A stretch of 64,000 nt of DNA from Burkholderia sp. 4M9327F10. Lineage in GTDB: Bacteria; Pseudomonadota; Gammaproteobacteria; Burkholderiales; Burkholderiaceae. The translations under genes and the position numbers were made by a program. Below are positions 1 through 7,699 of this stretch, piece by piece; within the stretch, counting starts at the first letter, position 1, and each line of letters opens with the position of its first letter. Location of the stretch: NCBI RefSeq assembly GCF_005503145.1, contig NZ_SCNV01000037.1, positions 1-64,000 on the forward strand. Direction: 5' to 3'. The notes under the pieces were generated by a model. It ran no database searches and was not told the DNA's origin. It saw nothing but the letters and a program-made list of their open reading frames with translations.

Positions 1-46
1 GATCACTCCGTTCCCCCGCCCGTTGCCGAGCAGGTCAGTGTTCTAC

Positions 47-105
47 GTGGGTCAATATTCGATGCAAATTACTGCGTAGGGTGGGTCAGGATTCCGCGCA
101 AATCA
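47..105. mobile_element. IS21-like transposon end (remnant)
   Basis: Two imperfect direct copies of a 25-base motif, at 47-71 and 81-105, share 19 of 25 positions; both begin GTGGGTCA and contain GCAAAT. Paired internal repeats next to a terminal inverted repeat are typical of IS21-family ends. No istA or istB gene is inside the window, so any element would lie to the left. The family assignment is from memory of similar ends and is uncertain. Confidence 0.4.
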
Positions 106-116
106 ACACCCCGCAT

Positions 117-450
117 TCATAATTTTGCTGCGAAGCACTTTCTGTCCGGTCCATAACGTCCCTGTGAAAATTGACGGAAAACGAGCTCGCACTCACATTT
201 TTGCTCCGAAGCACTATCTCTGTTCAGTCGATGCGCCGAGCGGCGATGTACAGAAATGCCTCGGGAAATGTCGGCGGGATCATTGATGGACAGAAATCCG
301 TGCGGGAAAAGCCGAAAACGGGCTTTTCTGACATTTCCCCCCGGGTTTCTGTGCAGACAGCCGGAATTACCACCCACATTTCTGTTCCGTCGATATCTCT
401 ATTTAGCGGAAACACGACATCTGAACTTGGGACTCACATCCGAAATGTTG
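117..450. repeat. Geneless block of short iterated repeats
   Basis: No credible gene is seen before about 579. The block holds related short motifs in both orientations. Copies of a TTTTGCTNCGAAGCAC-type element start near 123 and 199. Copies of ACAGAAAT followed by CGGGAAA start at 250 and 290, and an inverted copy ends near 352. CACATTT-TG variants occur near 195, 371 and 434. Such clustering suggests binding sites for a transposase, recombinase or initiator. Which protein binds them is unknown. Confidence 0.45.
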
Positions 451-578
451 ATAATTTATATTATGTCAAATAGCTTGGCTGACTCCGACACTGAAAATTA
501 CATTTGTCTGAAGATTGTGCGAAATTGTAAGCACTCTGTTATATTTCGCGCCGCTTCTGATTTTCAGCAGGATTCCAG

Positions 579-1109
579 GTGTCCGCAGAACCACGTCACG
601 GCTGCCTTCATGAGTTTCTCGCCCTGACCGAGGGCCTTTCAATCGCCGCCGTCGCCCGGACATTGCGCTGTTGCTCGCGCTCGGTCCGCAACTACGTGGC
701 CGGCCGCTCGCCTATACCGTGGCACCGCATCGAACTGCTTCGCCTGCTCGCGCTGGAGAATTCCGCGGCGCTCAACAAATCCAGCGGCGCCACGCGGGAG
801 GAAGAAACCCCTGTCGTTGCCAATATCGAACCCGATCCGGCCGCCCCTGACGTTCCGCCTTCCGAATTGCTCGCGTGGGTCGGCGTTCACGCACCGCATT
901 TTCTGTCGAGCCGACGCAGCTTCGCGCTGTACGTCCGCGGATGGAGCGTTGTCGAAAAAATCCGACGTGCAAAGCGCAACGGCACGTTTTCGACCGTGCT
1001 CGCGCACTGGCGCCTGCTGGCGGTCGAGCTGCCGCGCATGTGGCGCTCTGGCCGGATGTTTGCGGGCATCGACCCGCCCGCATACGTACACGAGGAACAG
1101 GCGCCGTGA
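579..1109 (+). CDS. Hypothetical protein with N-terminal helix-turn-helix
   Basis: A 176-residue protein I do not recognise by family. Residues about 15-55 (around SIAAVARTLRCCSRSVRNYV) look like a helix-turn-helix followed by a leucine-rich helix. After a low-complexity linker of about residues 65-90, the C-terminal half is basic and aromatic-rich. The layout resembles small phage regulators, and the gene sits beside mobile-element repeats and a toxin-antitoxin pair. The N-terminal boundary is uncertain, because the preceding AT-rich block has no clear ribosome site. A role in DNA binding is inference only. Confidence 0.5.
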   Translation: MSAEPRHGCLHEFLALTEGLSIAAVARTLRCCSRSVRNYVAGRSPIPWHRIELLRLLALENSAALNKSSGATREEETPVVANIEPDPAAPDVPPSELLAWVGVHAPHFLSSRRSFALYVRGWSVVEKIRRAKRNGTFSTVLAHWRLLAVELPRMWRSGRMFAGIDPPAYVHEEQAP

Positions 1110-1191
1110 CGTGGGCGATAGATCCGCAACTGAACCTGAATCAACACAGCCGGCGGCGCGCAGACAAGAAACCTCGCTGCGCGTCGCGTAA

Positions 1192-1233
1192 CCTTGCAAC
1201 AAATATTTATCGTATGTACAATAAATTGCAAGG
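1192..1233 (+). promoter_or_regulatory. brnTA promoter inside an operator palindrome
   Basis: CCTTGCAA at 1192-1199 and its exact inverse TTGCAAGG at 1226-1233 frame a promoter-like pair: TTGCAA at 1194-1199, then 17 bases, then TACAAT at 1217-1222. The arms are 34 bases apart, about three helical turns. BrnA-type antitoxins autorepress their operon, so this is the expected operator. The predicted transcription start near 1229 lies at or after the apparent brnT start codon. Confidence 0.5.
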
Positions 1234-1519
1234 GATCGAATTCGACCCGGCAAAAGACCAGGTCAATCGCAGCAAGCACGGAGTGTCACTGGCTCTTGCC
1301 GAGAGCTTCGAATGGAGTAGCGCGATCGACGCGCTTGACGACCGGTACGCCTACGGCGAGCAACGCTTTATCGCGTATGGCTTGATCGGCGACCGTGTCT
1401 ATTGCCTGGTCTATACAGTGCGCGGCGAAACGCTGCGTGCGATCAGCCTTCGCAAGGCAAACAAACGTGAGGTAAGCGACTATGTCGAGCAAACGCAGCA
1501 TCGTGATGCCGACCGATGA
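1214..1519 (+). CDS. brnT: BrnT family toxin (RelE-like ribonuclease)
   Basis: This is the ribonuclease toxin of a type II toxin-antitoxin pair; BrnT proteins cleave RNA and arrest translation until neutralised by BrnA. The 101-residue product has the family hallmarks: EFDPAK near the start, then NRSKHGVS, a central DDRYAYGEQRF stretch, and a C-terminal RAISLRKANKREVSDYV block. The start at ATG 1214 is the best canonical codon, but it lies between the -35 and -10 elements of the apparent promoter. A later start such as TTG 1226 is possible. It overlaps brnA by 38 bases. Confidence 0.88.
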   Translation: MYNKLQGIEFDPAKDQVNRSKHGVSLALAESFEWSSAIDALDDRYAYGEQRFIAYGLIGDRVYCLVYTVRGETLRAISLRKANKREVSDYVEQTQHRDADR

Positions 1520-1817
1520 GGAAGATGCAGTAATCAATCGTGGCATCGCGGCAGATGCCGACACGCGAGAACTGAGCACCGAAGAGATTCGACGGATGCG
1601 CCCAGCACATGAAACTCTTCCAAAGCGGGTCGGTGAAAGTTTCGCGGCTGAACTGTTGAAGCGTCGAGGCCGCCCGCCGGCTGACATCACCAAGGTCGCG
1701 ACTAGCGTTCGCTACGATCGCGATGTGCTCGACGCTTTCCGTGCAACTGGTGAAGGTTGGCAGACACGCATGAACGACGCCCTGCGCGACTATGCCAGGT
1801 CACACGGAATGATGTGA
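1482..1817 (+). CDS. brnA: BrnA family antitoxin
   Basis: This is the antitoxin and autorepressor partner of BrnT. The 111-residue protein has an acidic, toxin-wrapping first half. The C-terminal DUF4415/ribbon-helix-helix-like segment (about residues 65-108) contains SVRYDRDVLDAFRATGEGWQ and NDALRDYA, the usual BrnA signature. It starts inside the end of brnT, so the two are translationally coupled, and a hairpin terminator follows directly. The known family role is to form a BrnT-BrnA complex that binds the operon promoter. Confidence 0.9.
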   Translation: MSSKRSIVMPTDEEDAVINRGIAADADTRELSTEEIRRMRPAHETLPKRVGESFAAELLKRRGRPPADITKVATSVRYDRDVLDAFRATGEGWQTRMNDALRDYARSHGMM

Positions 1818-1822
1818 TGAAG

Positions 1823-1846
1823 GCCCGCTTCCGCGGGCTTTTTTTC
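1823..1846 (+). terminator. Terminator of brnTA
   Basis: GCCCGC (1823-1828), loop TTCC, GCGGGC (1833-1838), then a run of seven T. It starts six bases after the brnA stop codon. Confidence 0.8.
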
Positions 1847-1950
1847 TTGTCCGTCTCCCCTTCCCTGCGTGCGCTTCCAAGCCGCGGCGGCCGTCTCCGT
1901 CGCGCTACGCCACGCGGGCACAGCGTAGACCTTCGTTACCTGGAATACAT

Positions 1951-2054
1951 TTGCCGTGACAGGTTACGAGGCATAATGCAAGCCTCTCAGGTTCTGGCAC
2001 GGCCCTCGGAATAGCCAGAACCTTTCGCCGACCGATTTCCGGTCGGCTTTTTTT
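1951..2054 (+). ncRNA. Candidate small RNA with two hairpins and own terminator
   Basis: A promoter-like pair (TTGCCG 1951-1956, 17 bases, TAATGC 1974-1979) is followed by a 10-bp perfect stem (AGGTTCTGGC 1989-1998 with GCCAGAACCT 2014-2023). A second, 8-bp stem (GCCGACCG 2027-2034 with CGGTCGGC 2040-2047) ends in seven T. No open frame fits between them. A short transcript of about 70 bases ending in a Rho-independent terminator is the simplest reading. It could also be only the terminator of an unseen small gene. Confidence 0.4.
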
Positions 2055-2524
2055 ACCAGATAGTGCCGCGTCAACTTCCGCGACGGTCTCAGGTCGACCC
2101 AACTCGGACCGTTGGCGCCCGGTCACGAACGTCTGCAGTCAAACCAATATCGGGCGTTCCCTCATCGTTTCCGTGATCGGCGGAGCGCATGTATCGCCCA
2201 GTATCGAAGCACACCGAATCAGGCGGTGCGAGGACGAAATCACCTCGTGCCGAGGTGCGGTATGCCTGCGTGTAGCTGAGGCATGATCCGCCACCGCCCC
2301 CAAAAATGGCACCTACCGCAAGCCTGATGACGCGATCGGTCACTGCCGGATTCCGGCCGACTCTTTAGGATTGGTTCGGCCTGAGCCACGCGGAAACCGC
2401 ACGCAGATACGCACGCAAGCGCCACTCGCCCGATCACGGGGCGGATCGGGCAATGCCTGCAAATATTTCGATTGGCCGCTCGGCACGGGCCTACCAGACC
2501 CCTACGATCACAAGGACAAGCAGC
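2055..2524. other. Intergenic stretch without a supported gene
   Basis: Short frames exist on both strands, but none has a recognisable motif, good ribosome site and plausible composition together. I see no repeats or RNA gene here. Confidence 0.5.
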
Positions 2525-2995
2525 ATGAAGTCTCATCTGATCTCACGACGCATGGTCATCTCCATGATGTTCGCTATCCCCGCCCTGTTTCCCGTGTTGC
2601 CGGCCTATGCCCAATATGTTGCCGCCGACGCGATCGTCGGAACGTGGGAAGCAGACGACGGCACGATCAAGCTCGCCATGGTCAAAGACGGACCGGAATT
2701 TCAAGCGCATCTGCTGTACGGCAATCAGGTCGTCGAGTCCGACAATGTCACGTTCAGGAAGGATGCGAAGAATCCCGATCCGGCGCTGCGCTCGCGTTCA
2801 CTGAAGAACATCGTGTTCCTTCGCGGCCTTCGCTGGGAAGACGGTAAATGGATCGGTGGCTCGCTCTATGACGCCTCGTCGGGTCGGACCTACCGTTGCG
2901 AGGTGGTGCTCGAAGACGACAAGATGCGCCTCAGGGGATACATCGGAATCCCAGCTCTTGGTCAGACCCGTGTATTTCACCGCGTGAGTCAGTGA
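2525..2995 (+). CDS. DUF2147 family exported protein
   Basis: This 156-residue protein has a signal peptide: a basic start, a hydrophobic core, and cleavage expected after PAYA near residue 28. The DUF2147 domain follows. It opens with IVGTWEADDGTIKLAM and closes with the family-typical SLYDASSGRTYRCEV and LRGYIGIPALGQTRVFHRV blocks, so the full lipocalin-like domain is present. The start at 2525 is chosen because it follows an AGGAC site and begins the signal peptide. DUF2147 proteins are periplasmic or secreted and of unknown biochemical role. The gene appears monocistronic. Confidence 0.88.
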   Translation: MKSHLISRRMVISMMFAIPALFPVLPAYAQYVAADAIVGTWEADDGTIKLAMVKDGPEFQAHLLYGNQVVESDNVTFRKDAKNPDPALRSRSLKNIVFLRGLRWEDGKWIGGSLYDASSGRTYRCEVVLEDDKMRLRGYIGIPALGQTRVFHRVSQ

Positions 2996-3133
2996 TGATG
3001 CTGCCATGGTCTGCGCCTTACTACGCGCCACAGAATTGGCGTGAATCGCAACCGCAATGGCGCCTTTCGATAGTGCGTAGGCGTCGCGTAGCCGGTAACG
3101 TTCACGACAGTCAAACCCTGCAGAGAGACAACG

Positions 3134-3964
3134 ATGTTTGATAGACGTAAAAAGACGGCGCTTGTGACCGGTGCCTCGTCGGGAATGGGCAAGGAAATCG
3201 CGACGCAATTGATACGCGACGGCTACCAAGTGTACGTCGCCGCACGCCATGTGGAAAAGATGAGCGACTTGGCGCAGTTGGGCGCGAGGCCGCTGCGGAT
3301 GGATATTTCCAGCGAACCTGAAATCATGTCGGCTGTCGATACGATTCTCGCGGAAGTGGGCGGCGTCGACGTACTCGTCAACAACGCCGGATTCGGTCTG
3401 TACGGGTCAGTCGAAGACATCAGCATCGACGAGGCTCGATACCAGTTCGAAGTCAACGTGTTCGGCACCGCCCGGCTGACGCAACTGCTCCTGCCGGCGA
3501 TGCGCAGGAAGGGGGCCGGTACGATCGTCAACATCACGTCAATGGGCGGCAAGATCTATACGCTGCTCGGTGCCTGGTATCACGCGACGAAGCACGCCCT
3601 CGAAGGGTGGTCGGATTGTTTGCGGCTCGAACTCGCGCCGTTCGGTATACGTGTCGTGATCGTGGAGCCCGGCTTGATCGAGACGGGATTCGGCGATGTG
3701 GTTGCCAGAGGTCTGCTCGCGCGATCCGGCAGCGGTGCCTACGCGCAACTGACACAGGCTGTCGCGAAGTCCACACAGGAAGCCTATGGCAACGGACGCG
3801 GCACTGACCCGGACGTGATCGCGCAGGTCGTGTCGCAGGCGGTGCGCGCACGAAAGCCGCGTACGCGCTATGTCGCGGGCAAGTATGCGAAGCCGATGAT
3901 CTTGCTGCGAGGCTGGCTGGGAGACCGGATGTTCGATCGGCTGATCACGAGCCAGATGGGCTAG
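3134..3964 (+). CDS. Short-chain dehydrogenase/reductase (classical SDR)
   Basis: A NAD(P)-dependent oxidoreductase of 276 residues with a complete Rossmann fold. The cofactor motif is TGASSGMG (residues 12-19), the structural motif NNAG is at 83-86, and the catalytic residues are Ser136, Tyr149 and Lys153 (YHATK). The later VEPGLIETGF segment is typical of SDRs that act on carbonyl or hydroxyl groups of small molecules. The substrate cannot be deduced. It precedes an AraC-type regulator and a second SDR, which suggests a small stress- or metabolite-responsive group. Confidence 0.92.
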   Translation: MFDRRKKTALVTGASSGMGKEIATQLIRDGYQVYVAARHVEKMSDLAQLGARPLRMDISSEPEIMSAVDTILAEVGGVDVLVNNAGFGLYGSVEDISIDEARYQFEVNVFGTARLTQLLLPAMRRKGAGTIVNITSMGGKIYTLLGAWYHATKHALEGWSDCLRLELAPFGIRVVIVEPGLIETGFGDVVARGLLARSGSGAYAQLTQAVAKSTQEAYGNGRGTDPDVIAQVVSQAVRARKPRTRYVAGKYAKPMILLRGWLGDRMFDRLITSQMG

Positions 3965-4030
3965 GATGGGCGTGCATCCGCATAAAGTCGGCGCATAAGC
4001 GGAGTGATGTGTTCCACACGGGATCGAACG

Positions 4031-5059
4031 ATGAGCGGCGTCATTTCGGACAGGTGCAAAGTACCGCAAGCGTTCTGGCATGCAATCGCGCACGCCGGCC
4101 TGCCGCCTGCCGCGGTTCTGCGGCAGGCCAGGCTTCCAGCCACGCTTCATCTGAACGCCCAGGCGCTCGTCAGCACGGAGCAATACTTTGCGCTGTGGAA
4201 AGCGATCGAGCAACTCACGCCGGAGCCGGGGCTGGGCATCAAACTGGTGACACAAGCCGACACGGCGACCCATCCACCATCCTTACTCGCCGCATTCCAC
4301 GCCCGCGATTACCGTGACGGCCTGCAGCGGATCGCCCGTTTCAAGCGGCTCTGTACGCCAGAGAAGCTGCACATCGCCGAAGACGGTGCCGAATGCATAG
4401 TCACTTCCGAGTGGTTGTACTCTACCGAACCCGAGCCGGCGATTACGACGGATGTTGCGTTCGCGACGCTCCTCGAACTCGCTAGGCGGAGCACTGGTCA
4501 GCACCTGACGCCGCGCCGGGTGGAGTTCATCCGGGCAGGCCCGAAGCACGACGTTTACCGCGAGTATTTCGGCTGCACGATCCGCTACGGGGCATCGCGC
4601 AATGCGCTGGTGCTGAAGTCAGCAGACTTGGACAGGCCGTTTGCCAGCCACAATCCAGAACTCCTGGAGATGCTGACGCCTGCACTCGCCGCCGCGCTGG
4701 GGGAGTTCGACGCGCGCAGTTCGATTCGCGTGCAGGTAAAGGTCGTGCTCAAGCGATGTCTGGCAAGCGGCCGGCCGGAACTGCCGGACGTCGCGCGCGA
4801 CCTCGGCATGAGCGAACGAACGCTGCAAAGGCGTATCACCGATGAAGGTGCAACGTTCCGGGACCTGCTCGCCGAAGCGAGGCAAGAGCTCTGGCGGCGA
4901 CTGCTGTCGGACCCTGCGGCAGGCAACGACGAGGTCGCCTGTCTGTTGGGCTATCAGGACCCGAGTTCGTTCTATCGCGCCTTCCGGGACTGGGAAGGCG
5001 TCACGCCCAATCGGTGGCGTGAAATGAACTCAACGCGTCCTGCCGCCGAACCGACCTGA
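4031..5059 (+). CDS. AraC family transcriptional regulator (arabinose-binding-like N-domain)
   Basis: A 342-residue regulator. The N-terminal two thirds match the OruR/ArgR-like Arabinose_bd domain, with its opening FWHAIAHAGLPPAAVLRQARL and the mid-domain YFALWKAIEQL helix. The C-terminal 100 residues contain the paired helix-turn-helix, with LPDVARDLGMSERTLQRRI and the second element DEVACLLGYQDPSSFYRAFRDWEG. GTG 4004 or ATG 4007 would add a few residues; 4031 gives the usual family start. Its position between two SDR genes makes them likely targets (inference). Confidence 0.9.
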   Translation: MSGVISDRCKVPQAFWHAIAHAGLPPAAVLRQARLPATLHLNAQALVSTEQYFALWKAIEQLTPEPGLGIKLVTQADTATHPPSLLAAFHARDYRDGLQRIARFKRLCTPEKLHIAEDGAECIVTSEWLYSTEPEPAITTDVAFATLLELARRSTGQHLTPRRVEFIRAGPKHDVYREYFGCTIRYGASRNALVLKSADLDRPFASHNPELLEMLTPALAAALGEFDARSSIRVQVKVVLKRCLASGRPELPDVARDLGMSERTLQRRITDEGATFRDLLAEARQELWRRLLSDPAAGNDEVACLLGYQDPSSFYRAFRDWEGVTPNRWREMNSTRPAAEPT

Positions 5060-5224
5060 TACGTATGGGATAGCAGGCCCCGTCGCCGCGCAAAGTACAC
5101 CCGCTTTTCCGCTTGGCGCGGTGTGCAACAAGCCTGACGGATTTCGCCAATGTCGAAGATGCGATGAAGCGGTACAAATCTCCCTGCAATCGCTGAAACC
5201 GCAATCCACTTCGAAAGGCATTCC

Positions 5225-6073
5225 ATGACAGGCAAAGTATGGTTCATTACCGGCGCATCCCGCGGCTTCGGTCGCATTTGGGCCGAGGCCGCGCTCGCGC
5301 GCGGCGATAAGGTCGCCGCGACGGCGCGGCAGGTGGTCAGCCTCGACGCGCTGGCGGAACGCTATGGCGACGCCGTACTCCCGCTCGCGCTCGATGTGAC
5401 CGATTCCGCCCAGGTAAGTCACGTCGTCGCGCAGGCTCATGCGCACTTCGGCAAGCTCGATGTCGTCGTCAACAACGCAGGCTATGCGCTCGTCGGCGCG
5501 ATCGAGGAAGCGAGCGAGGTCGACGTGCGCGCCGAGTTCGAAACCAATTTCTTCGGCGCGTACCGTGTCATCCAGGCCGCGTTACCGTTTCTGCGTCAGC
5601 AGCGCCGCGGTCACATCATCGGCGTATCGAGCGTCGCCGGCATTGTGGCCGGGCCGATCGTCGGTTTTTATCACGCGTCGAAATGGGCTCTCGAAGCACT
5701 GCACGAGAGCCTCGTCACAGAAGTCAAGGGCTTCGGGATCAACGTGACCCTACTCGAGCCTGGCGCATATGCGACCGATTTTTCGAGCCAGGTGTCGCTA
5801 AAGCTCGCAGCCGGCATCGACGCATATGCGGATCTCAGGGCGCTGGTCTTTGCTTCGAGTGGACAGATCGATTTCGGCGACCCGCAGTCGACCGCAGAGG
5901 CCGTCCTGAAGATCGTCGATGCGCCCCAGCCGCCGTTGCGTCTGTTTTTGGGCACCGAGGGGCTTCCACTCGCGCGCGCAGTATATGCCGAGCGCCTTGC
6001 CACCTGGCAGGAGTGGGAGCCGGTTTCGAGCGCGGCCCAAGGCGAGTCGAGCCGACGGGACATCTCGCTCTGA
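5225..6073 (+). CDS. Short-chain dehydrogenase/reductase
   Basis: A 282-residue classical SDR. TGASRGFG (residues 9-16) binds the cofactor, NNAG is at 83-86, and the catalytic Tyr149 and Lys153 lie in YHASK, with Ser135/136 before them. The tail LEPGAYATDFSSQVSLK and the C-terminal FLGTEGLPLARAVY segment are common in the proteobacterial SDR group often adjacent to AraC or LysR regulators. It begins 165 bases after the AraC-type gene. Substrate unknown. It shares domain layout with the SDR at 3134 but is not a near-identical duplicate. Confidence 0.92.
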   Translation: MTGKVWFITGASRGFGRIWAEAALARGDKVAATARQVVSLDALAERYGDAVLPLALDVTDSAQVSHVVAQAHAHFGKLDVVVNNAGYALVGAIEEASEVDVRAEFETNFFGAYRVIQAALPFLRQQRRGHIIGVSSVAGIVAGPIVGFYHASKWALEALHESLVTEVKGFGINVTLLEPGAYATDFSSQVSLKLAAGIDAYADLRALVFASSGQIDFGDPQSTAEAVLKIVDAPQPPLRLFLGTEGLPLARAVYAERLATWQEWEPVSSAAQGESSRRDISL

Positions 6074-6214
6074 TCGCGAGTCGATTCCGGCAATCAACCG
6101 TGCCTATCACGTGTGCTTCAAGCCACAGTCGCCTTCGGATGTACCGTAGCGCTGCGGCGCACCGATGCCCATCGGGATCCACCCCGTTTCGTGAATCCGT
6201 TCGTCGGACAACTG

Positions 6215-6997
6215 ATGCCCTTACATTTTTCGTGCACGATGTGCGGCCACTGTTGCCGCGGTCTTCGTATACCGCTGAACCTTTCAGAAGCTATCGACTG
6301 GCTGAGCGACGGTGGAGAAACGCAGCTCCTGTGCGAAGCCATTCCGTGGCCGGCGGAGCCAGCTGTTGACAATCTGCTTGCCGCATACAAGTTTCAGCGT
6401 TCGTTTCCAGCGCTGAGCGGTACGTTACCGTTACGCGTGATCGTGACGGTCGTGGCTGCGTTCGACGGCCCGTGCCCTCACCTGAAATCCGATTTGCGGT
6501 GCGGGGCGTACGATCGCCGGCCGCGCGTCTGTCGCATTTATCCTGCGGAGATCAATCCGTTCATCGCGCTTCGTCCGGCTGGGAAAGGATGTCCTCCGGA
6601 GGCGTGGGACAATCGTTATCCGGTGCTGGAAGCGTCGGGGCGTTACGTGGACCGCACGCTCACGGCCGACATCGAGGCTCTTCGCGCAACGGACATACGA
6701 GACGTCGAAGCAAAGCAGATACTGAGTAGCGTCCTTGGCGTCCGCGCGGCCGCACTCGCGAATGAAGGCTTCGTGGTCGTCTCACCGGGCCGCGAGACGA
6801 TGACGCGAGCAATCGCGCTTGCAATCGACAAGGTTGAAGGCCTCGACGGCAATGTGTCGATCGTATCGTGGACCCTGATCTCGAATCGCTGCAGCACAAG
6901 GGACACGCTCGCTTCGGTCGATGCGCAGGCTGCAGCGCCCGAAGCATTGCCCGATGGGCAAACGTATTTGGGATTTGACGCGTCGAGAGACGATTGA
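6215..6997 (+). CDS. YkgJ family cysteine cluster protein
   Basis: A protein of 260 residues with a putative metal-binding cysteine cluster. C7-x2-C10-x2-CC (residues 13-14) lies near the N-terminus. The second half of the signature appears as CPHLKSDLRCGAYDRRPRVCRIYP. This CxxCxxCC plus C...Y..RP..C pattern defines the YkgJ/UPF0153 family, thought to bind zinc or an Fe-S cluster; function is unproven. The long C-terminal region (about 150 residues) is more variable. ATG 6215 puts the cluster at the N-terminus, as usual; GTG 6191 is an alternative. Confidence 0.85.
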   Translation: MPLHFSCTMCGHCCRGLRIPLNLSEAIDWLSDGGETQLLCEAIPWPAEPAVDNLLAAYKFQRSFPALSGTLPLRVIVTVVAAFDGPCPHLKSDLRCGAYDRRPRVCRIYPAEINPFIALRPAGKGCPPEAWDNRYPVLEASGRYVDRTLTADIEALRATDIRDVEAKQILSSVLGVRAAALANEGFVVVSPGRETMTRAIALAIDKVEGLDGNVSIVSWTLISNRCSTRDTLASVDAQAAAPEALPDGQTYLGFDASRDD

Positions 6998-7212
6998 GCT
7001 GTGGTCGCTGTCTCCGCAGCGGCGCCCGAGCAAGAGGAACAACAAGCTATACGCACGTGCATGCTCTGCGTGGACTTCACCTGCTATTCGCAGCGAAATA
7101 TTGCTGTGTTTAGTCTGCCAGGTGAGTGGCTGATACCTGCCCAGTACCGGGCAGTGAGCATTCCAGTCCAAGCGGCGGCAAGTGGCCGACTGTTGCCAGA
7201 CGTAGGTTTGGG

Positions 7213-7596
7213 TCACTGGCGATGCCCGCTATCTCGCCGAACATCCAACGGCCCAAGCAAGTGACTCGCGCATACGTCGAAAATACCTCGCACGACCGGG
7301 TTCCGATAGTCCAGCCGCCAACCATCGGTAAACAGGTTGCTGAGGTACGCCGGGTCCTTCATGACCGGGAAGACCAGCATATTGGACGCAACCAGGAGCG
7401 ACTCTTTATGCAATCGAAGTCGCTCGACCACGTTACAGTTGCCACCGTTTGCCTTTAGCCACAAGCTCTCAGATTCAATCAGATGTTCGAGCTTTAGCCA
7501 TTCGCCCGACCTGGCGCGGCCGACCAGTTGCGAGACGACAAGGTAGGTCAGCAGCTCGTTACGGGCTTCGTCGTCGAGATTGTAAGGAATTATCAT
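7213..7596 (-). CDS. Hypothetical protein at prophage edge
   Basis: A 127-residue protein of unrecognised family, preceded by a strong ribosome site (GGGGGAC three bases from the ATG). It is rich in Leu, Glu and Arg and looks largely helical, with a central SGEWLKLEHLIESESLWLK segment. A related but interrupted sequence (GE, stop, LKLVEL) occurs on the same strand near 14,150, which suggests a gene family carried by mobile DNA here. It lies just outside the end of the O-D fusion gene and may be prophage cargo or the bacterial flank. No function can be proposed. Confidence 0.6.
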   Translation of the reverse strand: MIIPYNLDDEARNELLTYLVVSQLVGRARSGEWLKLEHLIESESLWLKANGGNCNVVERLRLHKESLLVASNMLVFPVMKDPAYLSNLFTDGWRLDYRNPVVRGIFDVCASHLLGPLDVRRDSGHRQ

Positions 7597-7699
7597 TTGT
7601 CCCCCACCATGCGCACAGGATCAACCGGGGACTCACTAATTCCCTCTCCGCCTGCAGGTGTCAATTGTAGCAACCACGCCACTCCAGCGGTTCATCGCC

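Noticed and set aside
2089..2343. Leftward 84-codon frame
   Set aside because: No ribosome site or family resemblance; probably chance open frame in GC-rich DNA.
6782..7216. Leftward frame of 144 codons overlapping the end of the YkgJ-type gene and touching the 7213-7596 gene by ATGA
   Set aside because: Half of it is antisense to the cysteine-cluster gene, its composition (many Arg, Cys, His, Trp) looks non-coding, and no motif is visible.
7001..7264. Rightward 87-codon frame after the YkgJ-type gene
   Set aside because: GTG start without a clear ribosome site, antisense overlap with the better-supported 7213-7596 gene, no recognisable domain.
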